From: Baekduia alba
GTDB lineage: Bacteria; Actinomycetota; Thermoleophilia; Solirubrobacterales; Solirubrobacteraceae
Assembly: GCF_028416635.1 (NCBI RefSeq)
Contig: NZ_CP114013.1
Location: 3,658,001 to 3,722,000 of the forward strand
Direction: 5' to 3'
DNA length: 64,000 bases
Position 1 is the first letter of the stretch; the number at the start of each line of letters is the position of its first letter. Shown piece by piece: positions 7,781-17,379 of this stretch. The notes under the pieces are model-generated. The model worked only from the letters and a program-made list of their open reading frames with translations. It searched no databases and was not told where the DNA came from. Made by a program: the position numbers and the translations under genes.

Positions 7781-9826
7781 TCACGCGACCGGGATGCGGA
7801 GGACGAGCACGTTCCGGGTGCGCTTCTTGCGCTCGACGTTGCCGGCGATGTCGATGCCGCGGGACCAGATCGTGTAGCGGCCGTGGGGAAGCGATGGGAG
7901 CTTCAGGGTCCACGACGATGTCCCCTTGGCGCTGAGGTAGGAGGTCTTGTCGCAGCTGCGGACCTTGGAGAACGTGTGGTCGGCTTGGAGGAACCGGCAC
8001 CGCTTGCCGATGTGGCGGGCCACCGACACGCGCACGCGGCGGATCGCGCCGGCGTCCCTGGCGGTGCCGTGCAGCGTGATCGGCTGCTTGACCGTGGTGA
8101 CGCGCCGGATCGCGGTCGTCGGCGGCGTGCGGTCCGGCTTCGCCGGGGCGGGCGGGGCCGCGACGGGCGGGGCTGTGGGCGGTGGTTCGAGGGGCGCGGC
8201 GACGGTCACCGTCTGGGTCGTGCTCGCCGATCCCGCGAAGTTGTTCGCGGCGCCGTCGCCGGAGTAGGTCGCGTGGACCGAGTAGTCCCCGCGGTTCGCG
8301 TAGGTGACCGTGCACGTCGCCGTGCCGTCCGCGACGCTCTGCGCGGCGCAGTGGGTCGTGGCCGCACCGCCGGGTCCATCGTCGAACGCCACCGTTCCCC
8401 CGTCCGCCGCGGGCGTGATCGTCGCCGTGTAGGTCATCGACGCGTTCTGCCGGACCACCGCGGGCGACGTGCTCAACGCGACCTTGGTCGCCTGCAGCAG
8501 ATAGGCGCCGATGGCGCAGTCGGCCCCCGCCACGGGCACGACGCCGCGCTGGTCGGGCAGCGAGCACGCCTCCGACACGCCGCCGACCGCGACGGGCAGG
8601 GCGAAGTCCGCCGGCACCACGTCGAACGCCGGGTTCGCCAAGGTCGTCAAGGGGTTCGGGCGGTTCAGCAGCGCGACCGACTGGGTCGGTCCGCCGTTGT
8701 CGGCGAGCCCGTCCGCGAGATAGGCGTCGAGCGCCGCGGCGTAGGTCGACGACTCGTACACGGTGGTTCCGTTGTGGCTGCCGACCGCCGGCGCCGTCGG
8801 CGAGATGCACGTCCCGTCGGTGTCGAGGTTGTACCCGCCGTCGACGACCGCCGCGTTGGCCGGACTGCACGCGCCGCCCGAGGACTGCGCCGCGATGATG
8901 TCGGCAGCGAGGGTCACGTTCGCGTTGCCGGTGGCGATGGCCGCGCCGTCGCTGGCGGTGTTGTCCGTGATCGTCGAGGTCTGGACGTTCAGCGTCCCGA
9001 GGTTCGAGACCCCGCCGCCCAAGCCGCCGGACGTGTTGCCCGCGATCGTCGAGCTCGTGACCGTCACCGTCCCGGCCCCCTGGACGTTGATCCCGCCACC
9101 GTTGACCGGCGCGTGGTTGCCGACGATCGCCGAGCGCTCGACCGTGCTCTGCCCGTTGATGACGATCGCGCCGCCGCCCACGCCGGTCGTCGTGTTGTTG
9201 GAGAACGTCGAGTCCTGAACGGCGAGCGTGGCGCCGGGCTCGTTCGCGATCGCGCCGCCGCTGCTCGCGGAGTTGTTCGAGAACGTGGAGCGCTTGACGG
9301 TGAGCGTGCCGGCGTTCTGGATCGCGCCGCCGAGCCCCGTCGTCGCGCCGGACTGGACCGCGAGCCCGTCGATCGTCACGTTCGACGTCGACCCGACCGC
9401 CAGCAACCGCACGGCGCTCGCACCGTCGATGACCGGCGTGTCGTCCTCGTTCTCGGCTTCGAACGTGAGGCTGGGGCCGGCGAACGTGATGCTGAGCGCC
9501 GTCGGGCTCGGCGCGGACAGCAGGTAGGTGCCGTCCGCCAGCGCGATCCTGACGCTGTCGGCAACCGACGCCGCGTTGGCGTTCGTCACCGCCGTCGCGA
9601 TCGAGCAGGCGTTCGCCGGCGAGCTGCAGTCGCCGCTCCCGGTCGCCGAAGGCGCGGCATGCAGGCTGTCCGTCGCCGCCTGAGCTGACGTCGCCAACCC
9701 TGCCGTGACGCAGAGACTCGCGAGGGCAGCGACGCCGAGGAGGCGGCGGCCTGAGCTTCGCCCCTGCACGCCGCTCGATGTCCGCCGCGACCCGCGCAGC
9801 AGGTACCACGGATCGCTCGTCCGCAT
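7781..9826 (-). CDS. Secreted parallel beta-helix protein with Ig-like domain
   Basis: A 681-residue exported protein. An Arg-rich N-region and hydrophobic core end at ATSAQAA near residue 47, a signal peptide. Residues 60-330 are imperfect beta-helix coils rich in GGAI/NN/STI motifs (GLGGAIQNAGTL, SGGAIANEPG), as in polymorphic outer or adhesive proteins. A choice-of-anchor-type segment (LNRPNPLTTL) follows, then a bacterial Ig-like domain (TSPAVVRQNASMTYTAT) around residues 440-530, a Pro/Ala linker and a C-terminal Arg/Lys-rich beta domain. No LPXTG motif or membrane anchor is seen. The start has a GGGGTGGA ribosome site. Likely a surface or matrix protein; ligand unknown. Confidence 0.8.
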   Translation of the reverse strand: MRTSDPWYLLRGSRRTSSGVQGRSSGRRLLGVAALASLCVTAGLATSAQAATDSLHAAPSATGSGDCSSPANACSIATAVTNANAASVADSVRIALADGTYLLSAPSPTALSITFAGPSLTFEAENEDDTPVIDGASAVRLLAVGSTSNVTIDGLAVQSGATTGLGGAIQNAGTLTVKRSTFSNNSASSGGAIANEPGATLAVQDSTFSNNTTTGVGGGAIVINGQSTVERSAIVGNHAPVNGGGINVQGAGTVTVTSSTIAGNTSGGLGGGVSNLGTLNVQTSTITDNTASDGAAIATGNANVTLAADIIAAQSSGGACSPANAAVVDGGYNLDTDGTCISPTAPAVGSHNGTTVYESSTYAAALDAYLADGLADNGGPTQSVALLNRPNPLTTLANPAFDVVPADFALPVAVGGVSEACSLPDQRGVVPVAGADCAIGAYLLQATKVALSTSPAVVRQNASMTYTATITPAADGGTVAFDDGPGGAATTHCAAQSVADGTATCTVTYANRGDYSVHATYSGDGAANNFAGSASTTQTVTVAAPLEPPPTAPPVAAPPAPAKPDRTPPTTAIRRVTTVKQPITLHGTARDAGAIRRVRVSVARHIGKRCRFLQADHTFSKVRSCDKTSYLSAKGTSSWTLKLPSLPHGRYTIWSRGIDIAGNVERKKRTRNVLVLRIPVA

Positions 9827-10244
9827 CCCGAATCCACCCCTTGTTGAACTCGTCCGTGAAGTATCGACTTGCGTCAGCTCGACCACTGGCCGGCCCCTGT
9901 CCTCGACGCGGGCTTGAGACTACTCCCGGCCACCGCCGGATTCCACAGCTTTTTGGAAGGGGCTTAGTAGCGGCGCATCTCGCTTGGTCGCCACTCTTGC
10001 GCGCATAGGGCATCGGCAGCGGGAGACCGGCCGACCGCGGCGAGTGGGCGGAGCGTCGCCGCTGGCGAGGAGGACGCGTGTGACGAGCGACGCCGGTGAC
10101 CGTCGTGGAGAGATCGACGGGTTGTGACGCCGGGATCGACGACGGATCGGCGCGAGACGGCCGGCGGGACGGCGGTGGCCGACCGCGGCCACCGGCGCCG
10201 GCTGTGCCGGAGACGAGGAGGGCGCGGTGCCGAGGGCGACGCCG
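9827..10244. other. Intergenic region without recognisable gene
   Basis: No reading frame here has homology I recognise or a convincing ribosome site. The proximal part (9830-9960) is the probable promoter region of the minus-strand beta-helix gene and contains a short inverted repeat TTCCA/TGGAA at 9941-9958. The rest is GC-rich sequence downstream of ald. A small RNA cannot be excluded. Confidence 0.5.
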
Positions 10245-10271
10245 GCCGCCGCCGCGAGGAGCGGCGGCGGC
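10245..10271 (-). terminator. Hairpin downstream of ald
   Basis: A perfect 11-bp stem GCCGCCGCCGC / GCGGCGGCGGC with a five-base loop begins nine bases after the ald stop codon. It has no U-tract, so it may act as a stabilising end structure or a GC-type terminator. Confidence 0.5.
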
Positions 10272-10280
10272 GGAGCTCGG

Positions 10281-11414
10281 TCAGGCGGCGACCGGCACCT
10301 TGGCCAGTGCCTCGAGTGGGTCGATGGCGGTGAGGCCTTGGTCGGCGGCGACCGGTGCGTAGGTGACCTCGCCGGCGGCGACGTTGAGGCCGGCCAGGAA
10401 GCCCGGGTCGGACTGCAGCGCGGCGTAGGCGCCCTGCTCGGCGAGCTTGATGACGTAGGGCATCGTCGCGTTGGTCAGCGCGAAGGTCGAGGTGATCGGG
10501 ACGGCACCCGGCATGTTCGCCACGCAGTAGTGCGTGACCCCGTCGACCTCGTAGGTCGGATCGGTGTGCGTCGTCGGCCGCGAGGTCTCGAAGCACCCGC
10601 CCTGATCGATCGACACGTCGACCAACACGGCGTTGTGCTTCATCAACCCCAGCTGCGCGCGCGTGATCACGTGCGGCGCCTTGGCCCCATGCACCAACAC
10701 CGCGCCGATCACCAGATCGACCTCGGGCAGCATCCGCTCGATGCTCAACGTCGTCGAGAACACCGTCGAGCACCGGTTGTTCAACAAGAAGTCCAACTCA
10801 CGCAACCGGTCGATCGAACGGTCGAACACGTAGGTCTCGGCACCCATGCCCAAGGCGATCTCCGCCGCCGTCAACCCGACGACGCCGCCGCCGATGACCA
10901 TCACCTTGCCCGCGGCAACGCCCGGAACGCCGCCCAGCAGCAGACCGCGCCCGCCCAACGGCTTCTCCAACATGAACGCGCCCGCCTGCGTCGCGATCTT
11001 GCCCGCGACCTCGCTCATCGGCGCCAGCAACGGCAACCGACCGTTCCTGTCCGTGACCGTCTCATAGGCGATGCACGTCGCGCCGCTGTCGCGCAACCCC
11101 TGCGTCAACTCCGCGTCGGGCGCCAGATGCAAGTACGTGAACAACGTATGGCGCGGCTCGAGCATCGCCACCTCGACCGGCTGGGGCTCCTTGACCTTGA
11201 CGATCATGTCGCTGCCCGCGAACACCGCCGCCGCATCGGGCACCACCGACGCACCCTGCTCGACGTACTCCGCATCCGGGATCGCCGACCCCAGGCCAGC
11301 ACCGTGCTGGATCAGCACCTCGTGACCACGATCGACCAGCTCGCGCACACCCGCAGGCGTGATCGCCACCCGGTACTCGTCGGTCTTGATCTCCGTCGGA
11401 ACGCCAATACGCAT
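10281..11414 (-). CDS. ald: Alanine dehydrogenase
   Basis: A 377-residue NAD-dependent alanine dehydrogenase interconverting L-alanine and pyruvate plus ammonia. The N-terminus [20 protein letters not shown], the catalytic lysine in IVKVKEPQ (about residue 74), the catalytic histidine in TYLHLAPD (about 95), the Rossmann motif VIGGGVVG (about 172) and the late [14 protein letters not shown] block are all present. Length is normal. It diverges from an Lrp/AsnC gene across 67 bases, the classic ald-aldR arrangement, so alanine-responsive control is likely. A strong hairpin follows the stop. Confidence 0.97.
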   Translation of the reverse strand: MRIGVPTEIKTDEYRVAITPAGVRELVDRGHEVLIQHGAGLGSAIPDAEYVEQGASVVPDAAAVFAGSDMIVKVKEPQPVEVAMLEPRHTLFTYLHLAPDAELTQGLRDSGATCIAYETVTDRNGRLPLLAPMSEVAGKIATQAGAFMLEKPLGGRGLLLGGVPGVAAGKVMVIGGGVVGLTAAEIALGMGAETYVFDRSIDRLRELDFLLNNRCSTVFSTTLSIERMLPEVDLVIGAVLVHGAKAPHVITRAQLGLMKHNAVLVDVSIDQGGCFETSRPTTHTDPTYEVDGVTHYCVANMPGAVPITSTFALTNATMPYVIKLAEQGAYAALQSDPGFLAGLNVAAGEVTYAPVAADQGLTAIDPLEALAKVPVAA

Positions 11415-11469
11415 GCTGGAGATCATCGGCGGTACGCTGTGCGTGCGACAAGGTTCTTCGCCAAATTGT

Positions 11470-11480
11470 GTGGAATCCAC
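11470..11480. promoter_or_regulatory. Putative Lrp/AldR operator in the ald-lrp gap
   Basis: GTGGA-A-TCCAC is a perfect odd-centred palindrome immediately before the lrp start, inside a wider imperfect TTC...GAA dyad beginning near 11453. Lrp/AsnC proteins commonly bind such sites as oligomers. The assignment rests on symmetry and position. Confidence 0.4.
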
Positions 11481-11481
11481 G

Positions 11482-11925
11482 GTGACTGACGACATCGACT
11501 TCCGAATCCTCGACGAACTCATCCGAAACGGAAGGCTCTCGTTCGCCAGCCTGGGCGAGGCCGTGGGCCTGAGCCCGCACGGCGCCGCCGATCGCGTGCG
11601 CCGGCTCGAGCGCGCGGGCGTCATCACGGGCTACACCGCGACGGTCGACCTGCCGAAGGTCGGCCGCGGCCTCGACGCGTTCATCGACGTGCGCCTCCTC
11701 CCCGCCACCGTGCCGGAGAAGTTCGAGCAGTTCTGCACCGCCTTGCCCGCCGTCCAGGAGCTGGCGTTCGTCACCGGGCGCTTCGACTACCACGTGCGCG
11801 TCGCCTGCCGCGACGCCGACGACCTCGACGCGACCGTCCGCGCCATCCGCCGCAAGGGCGGCGCCGCGCAGACCGAGACGCGCATCGTCCTGCGCGCGAC
11901 CGCCCACGGCCAGACCGTGCGCTGA
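11482..11925 (+). CDS. Lrp/AsnC-family regulator, probable regulator of ald
   Basis: A 147-residue feast/famine regulator. The N-terminal helix-turn-helix spans residues 4-60 (DFRILDELIRNGRLSF, then LGEAVGLSPHGAADRVRRLERAG), and the C-terminal RAM-type ligand domain covers about 65-140. The GTG at 11482 gives the usual short N-terminus; an in-frame GTG at 11470 is an alternative because both lack a strong ribosome site. Divergence from ald and size match AldR, which activates alanine dehydrogenase in response to alanine. The function is inferred from this context. Confidence 0.88.
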   Translation: MTDDIDFRILDELIRNGRLSFASLGEAVGLSPHGAADRVRRLERAGVITGYTATVDLPKVGRGLDAFIDVRLLPATVPEKFEQFCTALPAVQELAFVTGRFDYHVRVACRDADDLDATVRAIRRKGGAAQTETRIVLRATAHGQTVR

Positions 11926-11929
11926 GCCG

Positions 11930-12967
11930 TTACGCCGGCAGGCCGAAGACGCGCCGGGCGTTGTCGTAGTACAACGCCCGCAGCTGGTTCTCGTCCAGCC
12001 CGAGCCCGCGCAGCACCCACGTCTCCGGCAGGAACGCGAACGGCGCCGCGAGCTCGTCGGTCGTCTCGAAGAACAGCCAGTGGTGCTGGTAGTACGCGGC
12101 CGGGTCCTGCTCGGTCCCCCGCGTGTCGGGCAGGTCGTAGACGCCGGTGCGGATCAGGTCGGTGCCGAAGATGATCCGGTCGGGCCAGCGCGCGAAGATC
12201 TCCAGCGCCGCGTCGCGGAACCCCTCACGGCCCAGGTCGAACGTCCGCGTGGCGGTGTCCACGCAGTAGTTGGGGTACTGCTCCAGCATCCGCGCCACGC
12301 TCTCCAGCGGCATGAAGCAGCCGAAGTGCAGGCCGACGAACGTCGTCGCCGGATGGCGCGCGACGACCCGCTCGAACGCCGCCTGCACCTCGGCCAGCGG
12401 CGGGAACCGCGTCCGGTCTCCGAACCAGTACTCGGGCCGTCGGCGCAGCTCGCCGAGACGCTCGTTGTCCTCGTCCAGCGGTGCGAAGAACGCCGGCGGG
12501 TCGCCGATGTGGATGGCCACGGGCAGCCCGTGCTCAGCCGCCGCCGCCCACAGCGGGTCCAGGCGGCGATCGTCGACGGTCAGCAGCGCGCCGTCGGCGT
12601 CGTGCAGGTGCAGGCCGAGGTTCTTCCACATCTTGACCCCGACGGCGCCGAGCGCACGCGCCTGGGCGATGCCCGCGACCACCGCGTCGGCGAACCCCGG
12701 CCGGCCCACGCCGGAGATGTCGGGCATGTGCAGCAGCGACATGCCATCGGCGCGCTGGCGCGCCCACGTCGCCTGCCAGGCATCGAACGCCGGCGGCGGC
12801 CACGTGAGGTCCCAGAAGTTGAGGAGCCGGTCGGGCAGGTCGGGCGCGCCGAGCACGCTCTCAGCCTCGCGGACGGTGCCCGCGTCGAAGTGCGCGTGCG
12901 CGTCGATGACCGGACCGCGGTAGACCGGGTGCGGTGCGTGCGGCTGGACGTCGTTCATGGTGGACAT
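11930..12967 (-). CDS. Amidohydrolase-2 family metal-dependent hydrolase
   Basis: A 345-residue TIM-barrel hydrolase with DAHAHF (first metal-binding strand, near residue 23), AIHIGDPPAFF, GLHFGCF and IIFGTDLIRTG (late Asp). This set fits the amidohydrolase_2 branch that includes lactonases and decarboxylases. It is the last gene of the run that begins with the DegT aminotransferase and ABC importer, but a 16-bp hairpin separates it from the binding-protein gene. It may open a lactone or cleave a C-N or C-C bond in the imported compound. ATGs at 12967 and 12958 are both possible; neither has a strong ribosome site. Confidence 0.82.
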   Translation of the reverse strand: MSTMNDVQPHAPHPVYRGPVIDAHAHFDAGTVREAESVLGAPDLPDRLLNFWDLTWPPPAFDAWQATWARQRADGMSLLHMPDISGVGRPGFADAVVAGIAQARALGAVGVKMWKNLGLHLHDADGALLTVDDRRLDPLWAAAAEHGLPVAIHIGDPPAFFAPLDEDNERLGELRRRPEYWFGDRTRFPPLAEVQAAFERVVARHPATTFVGLHFGCFMPLESVARMLEQYPNYCVDTATRTFDLGREGFRDAALEIFARWPDRIIFGTDLIRTGVYDLPDTRGTEQDPAAYYQHHWLFFETTDELAAPFAFLPETWVLRGLGLDENQLRALYYDNARRVFGLPA

Positions 12968-12978
12968 GATGCTGACGC

Positions 12979-13013
12979 TCGACGGGGCGCCGCGGCACGC
13001 GGCGCCCCGTCGA
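12979..13013 (-). terminator. Perfect 16-bp hairpin between binding protein and amidohydrolase genes
   Basis: A 16-bp uninterrupted stem (TCGACGGGGCGCCGCG with its exact complement) closes on a three-base GCA loop. It begins nine bases after the binding-protein stop codon and ends 11 bases before the amidohydrolase ATG. Such stems after binding-protein genes stabilise the upstream mRNA and reduce read-through, raising binding protein over downstream products. No U-tract is present, so partial rather than full termination is the likelier effect. Confidence 0.65.
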
Positions 13014-13022
13014 ACATGGCAG

Positions 13023-14018
13023 CTACGCGCCGGCGGCCGCCGCGACCTTGGCCTTGATCTCGGCGACGTTGTCCTTGGTGATCAGCGTCGGCTCGACGAG
13101 CACCTGCTTCCGCACCGCCTTGCCACTCCCGGCCTCCACGGCCGTGCGGATCGCCTCACCGCCCAGCTCCTCGAACGGGAACAGGGTGGTGGCCTTGATC
13201 GGCCCGCCGCTGGTGATGACGCCCACGGCGTCGTCCTGGCCGTCACCGCCGACGACGACCAGCGGCTTGCCGAACGCCTTGACCGCCGGGAGGCCGGCGA
13301 CGGCGGCGATGTCGGTGCCCGCGAGGATGGCCTTCATGTCGGGATGCGCCGTGAGCATGTTCTCAGTCGCGGTGCGCGCCTTGGCGCGGTCGCACTGCGC
13401 CTCCAGCTCGGACACGACCTGCAGCTTGCTGCCGGCGATGCCCGCCCGCTGGCCCTTGTTGATCGACGCCGTCAGCGGGTTCTCCTTGAAGCAGTCGATC
13501 AGCCCGACCTTCCCGCCCGCGGGCATGGCCTCCTTCAGCCACTGGCCGCGCAGGAGCCCGGCCTTGTAGCCGTCGTAGCCGACGTAGGCGGTCAGGTCGT
13601 CCAGGCCCGGCACGTTCTGGTCGAAGGACACCACCTTGGTGCCCTGCGCCAGCGCCTGGCTCAACGCCGGCGCGACCTGGCCGCCGACGGCGCCCGGGTT
13701 GATCGCGATCACGTTGTAGCCCTTGGTGACCGCCGACTCGATCTTCGCGATCAGGTTGGTGGCCTCGCCACGGGCCGAGCCCGCGTCGACGGTGACCTCG
13801 GCGTTGGGCAGCCGCTGGGCGGCGGTCAGCGCGCCCTTGCGCTCTCGCACGTACGCGTCGGACTCCAGCGACGGCAGCAACATGTAGACCTTCACCTTCT
13901 TGGTCGAGCTCGCCCCTCCGCTCGACCCGTCCTTGGACGTGTCGTCACTGCTGCTTCCGCAGCCGACAGCGACCAGCATGCACGCGACCATCGCCGCGAG
14001 CCCGGCACGGACCTTCAT
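13023..14018 (-). CDS. Ribose-type ABC transporter substrate-binding lipoprotein
   Basis: A 331-residue lipoprotein with a short hydrophobic signal and lipobox VAVGCGSS near residue 20, then a Ser/Asp/Gly linker. The mature part opens with KVYMLLPSLESDAYVRERKGA and has the two-lobe Peripla_BP_4 pattern (INPGAV, VSFDQNVPG, AILAGTDIAAVAG, VVVGGDGQDD). It would capture a small polyol, sugar or sugar acid for the permease and ATPase encoded upstream. GGAGGAGAG precedes the ATG at 14018; a GTG two codons upstream is less likely. Ligand unknown. Confidence 0.9.
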   Translation of the reverse strand: MKVRAGLAAMVACMLVAVGCGSSSDDTSKDGSSGGASSTKKVKVYMLLPSLESDAYVRERKGALTAAQRLPNAEVTVDAGSARGEATNLIAKIESAVTKGYNVIAINPGAVGGQVAPALSQALAQGTKVVSFDQNVPGLDDLTAYVGYDGYKAGLLRGQWLKEAMPAGGKVGLIDCFKENPLTASINKGQRAGIAGSKLQVVSELEAQCDRAKARTATENMLTAHPDMKAILAGTDIAAVAGLPAVKAFGKPLVVVGGDGQDDAVGVITSGGPIKATTLFPFEELGGEAIRTAVEAGSGKAVRKQVLVEPTLITKDNVAEIKAKVAAAAGA

Positions 14019-14072
14019 GGACACTCTCTCCTCCGTCGTTTCTCGGTGACGAGCGCTGATGCGCGCCCGGTC

Positions 14073-14839
<767 letters not shown>

Positions 14840-14843
<4 letters not shown>

Positions 14844-15955
14844 CGCGCTGCCTCCTCGCCCGCGGCGCCGGCGCCGCGTCTGGTCACGCTGCCGCGCACC
14901 CGCATGCGCTCTTCCAGCGCGCGGCGCAGGACGTCGAGCTCGAGCGCGACCAGGACGATGCAGCCGATCGCGACGTTCTGCCAGAACGGGTTGACGTCCT
15001 GGAGGTCGAGGCCGTTGCGGATGATCCCGAGGATGAGCGCCCCAGCCAGGACGTTGCCGACCGACCCGCGGCCGCCGGCGAGGCTGGCGCCGCCGATGAC
15101 GACGGCGGTGATCGCGTCGAGCTCCATCAGGTTGCCCGCGTTCGGACTGCCCGCGTTGGTGCGGCCGGCGACGATCACCCCGCCGATCGCCGCGGTCAGG
15201 CCGCAGATGACGTAGGCCGACATGACGACGCGGTCGGAGGAGACGCCGAGGCGCTTGGCGGCCTCCGGATTGCCGCCGACGGCGTAGAGCCAGCGGCCCC
15301 ACTGGGTGCGCGACATGAAGATGTAGGCGATGACTGCCAGGAAGCCGACGACCACGACCGACGCGGGGATCGGCCCGACGAAGCCGTTGCCGATGTCGAC
15401 GACGGCCGGCGGCATCCCGAGCTTGGTCTCGCCGTTGGTGATGACCAACGCCAGGCCGCGCACGATCCCCAGCGTCGCGACCGTGACGATCAGCGGCTGC
15501 ACGAGCCGCCCCTTGACGATCAGCAGCGCGTTGAGCGTGCCGACCGCGAGGCCGACGAGCAGCATCGTCAGGATCACGACCAGGCCGCTGCTGCCCCAGG
15601 CGGTGGCGGCGACGGTCGCGCCCAGGACGCCGCTGAGCGCGACGGTGGAGCCGACCGAGATGTCGATCCCGCGGACGACGATGACCAGCAGCTGACCGAT
15701 CGCCAGCGCCGCGATGATCGAGCTCTGCGCGCCGAGGTTCTGGAGGTTGCGCTCGGTCAGGAAGAACGGTGACAACAGCGCCATCGCGACCGTGACGGTC
15801 AGCAGGATGAACAGCGGTCCCGCGCGGACGGCGCTGAGCGCCAGGCCCAGCGGCGACCGGCCGGCGAGCACGTTCGGCCGGGGTGCGGGCGCGGGCGCCG
15901 GCGGGCCGGAGCGCGCGCCGCGCTCCTGGACGACCTGCTCGGACAGCGGCTCCAT
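14840..15955 (-). CDS. Ribose-type ABC transporter permease
   Basis: A 371-residue membrane protein of the BPD_transp_2 type used by ribose, xylose and inositol importers. After a Pro/Ala-rich cytoplasmic N-terminus of about 40 residues it has eight to ten hydrophobic segments. GIDISVGS near residue 97 and the ATPase-contact region NPEAAKRLGV near 230 are family hallmarks, as is GGASLAGGRGSV. The ATG at 15955 follows the aminotransferase stop by two bases. It carries the substrate captured by the lipoprotein encoded two genes downstream. Confidence 0.92.
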
Positions 15956-15957
15956 GA

Positions 15958-17271
15958 TCAGGCCACCGCCGCCGACGTCGGCTGCCAGGCGCGCAGGGCG
16001 TCGAGCTGCTCCTCGACCTTGACGAAGGCCGCCGCGAGGCTGGCGATCAGCGGCTCGTCGTCGACCGCGATGTTCCACGGGATCTCGATGGAGTTGGCGA
16101 CCTTGTTGTCGCAGTTGGGCAGCTCGGTCCGGGTCGGGTCCGCCCCCGCCCGGCGCAGCGTCTCGGTCCACATCACGCGCGGGCCGTCCCAGTCCGGGCT
16201 CAGCCGCGGCGAGCGGTGCAGGCCGTTGGCGACGTAGCCGACCGCGCCGACGCCCTCCGCGGCGAGCGCGGCCAGGTACGCGTCGCGCGAGACGCCGGCG
16301 ACCTCGGGCTGGAAGTTGAGCGTGACCATGTGGAACGCGCAGACGTCCTCGGCGTCGACCTCGGGCCAGGTCACCGACGCCACGCCGTCCAGCTGGTCGA
16401 ACAGCCGCCGCGCGTTGCGCGCCCGGGCGGCGTTCTCCTCGTCGAGGAACGGCAGGCGGTCCAGCGCCAGGATCGCGGTGACCAGGTTGGGGCGGTACGT
16501 GTACACCAAGGAGTCGATCCAGGGGCGCAGGTCGTCGGGGAAGCCCGGCTCGCTCGCGCGCCCGATCAGCTCCCCGCGGCCCGCGTGCTGGCCGCTGATC
16601 GTGGCCTTCCAATACACGTCGGGGTCGCGGGCGAGCAGGTAGCCGCCCTCGGTGGTCGCCAGCGGCTTGACGCCGTTGGTGGAGAAGCCGCTCGCCTCCC
16701 CGAACGCGCCGACGCGGACGCCGCGGTGGCGCGCGCCGTGGGCCTGGCTGCCGTCCTCGATCACGGCGAGCCCGTGCTGCTGGGCGAACGCCACGATGCG
16801 CGTCATGTCCGCCGGCTGCCCGTAGAGGTGGGGCACGAGGATGGCCGTCGTCCGCGGCGTGAGCGCGGCGGCCAGGGCGTCGGGGTCCAGGAGCCCGGTC
16901 TCGGGCAGGACGTCGGCGAACACCGGGACCGCGTTGTTGTGGAGGATGCAGGACACCGATGCGCCCCACGAGTACGGCGAGGTGATGACCTCGTCGCCGC
17001 CGGTGATCTCCAAGCCGATCAGCGCCGACTGCAGCGCGCCGTGGCCCGAGCTCGTACAGAGCGCCAGGGGCACGCCGTGGTAGGCGGCGAGCGCCTCCTC
17101 CGCCTCGGCGATGACCGGGTGGCCCTTGCTGAGGCCCTGGGTCGGGCCGGCCTCCAGCTCGGCGCGGACGCGCGCGAAGGCCTCCGGCGTGAACGTGGGG
17201 TACTTGGGGGTGCGGCGGGTGTGCGCCGGCGTTCCGCCGAGGAGCGCCAACCGACCGTCAGTCGAAGCCAT
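15958..17271 (-). CDS. DegT/DnrJ/EryC1/StrS-family PLP aminotransferase
   Basis: A 437-residue fold-type-I PLP enzyme. EDGSQAHGA near residue 171 supplies the aspartate that contacts the pyridine nitrogen, and FSTNGVKPLATTEGG near residue 200 carries the PLP lysine. SSGHGALQSALIGL near residue 73 is the cofactor phosphate loop. Relatives transaminate keto-sugars or keto-cyclitols. They are usually biosynthetic, but here the gene leads an importer operon in a catabolic locus, so it may run in the deaminating direction or on an aminocyclitol. A 20-bp palindrome stands 19 bases upstream of the ATG and should place it under the neighbouring GntR protein. Confidence 0.87.
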   Translation of the reverse strand: MASTDGRLALLGGTPAHTRRTPKYPTFTPEAFARVRAELEAGPTQGLSKGHPVIAEAEEALAAYHGVPLALCTSSGHGALQSALIGLEITGGDEVITSPYSWGASVSCILHNNAVPVFADVLPETGLLDPDALAAALTPRTTAILVPHLYGQPADMTRIVAFAQQHGLAVIEDGSQAHGARHRGVRVGAFGEASGFSTNGVKPLATTEGGYLLARDPDVYWKATISGQHAGRGELIGRASEPGFPDDLRPWIDSLVYTYRPNLVTAILALDRLPFLDEENAARARNARRLFDQLDGVASVTWPEVDAEDVCAFHMVTLNFQPEVAGVSRDAYLAALAAEGVGAVGYVANGLHRSPRLSPDWDGPRVMWTETLRRAGADPTRTELPNCDNKVANSIEIPWNIAVDDEPLIASLAAAFVKVEEQLDALRAWQPTSAAVA

Positions 17272-17290
17272 AGGGGGACCATAGACGCTT

Positions 17291-17310
17291 TCGGTCGACC
17301 GGTCAACCAA
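17291..17310. promoter_or_regulatory. GntR operator A, upstream of the aminotransferase/ABC operon
   Basis: TCGGTCGACC-GGTCAACCAA is a near-perfect 20-bp palindrome (8 of 10 pairs) 19 bases upstream of the aminotransferase start. It is almost identical to the palindrome at 23157-23176 at the same distance from the M24 gene, and a weaker copy precedes the gntR gene at 17348. FadR/FCD regulators bind TGGT-type half-sites of this kind. Confidence 0.72.
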
Positions 17311-17347
17311 TTTGGTTTCGCGACGCCGCTCACGCGTGTGTATGGTG

Positions 17348-17367
17348 GTGGTCGACCGGTCTGTCTT
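17348..17367. promoter_or_regulatory. GntR operator C (weaker half-site), upstream of gntR
   Basis: GTGGTCGACC-GGTCTGTCTT keeps the core GGTCGACCGGTC of operators A and B, but its right arm is degenerate (5 of 10 pairs). It ends 12 bases before the gntR start codon, consistent with weak autoregulation. It lies 37 bases from operator A, so one bound complex could span both. Confidence 0.5.
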
Positions 17368-17379
17368 TCCCGGAACCCC

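Noticed and set aside
9827-10280. A small RNA or riboswitch upstream of ald or the beta-helix gene
   Set aside because: Only short GC-rich inverted repeats are visible; nothing matches a known riboswitch core.
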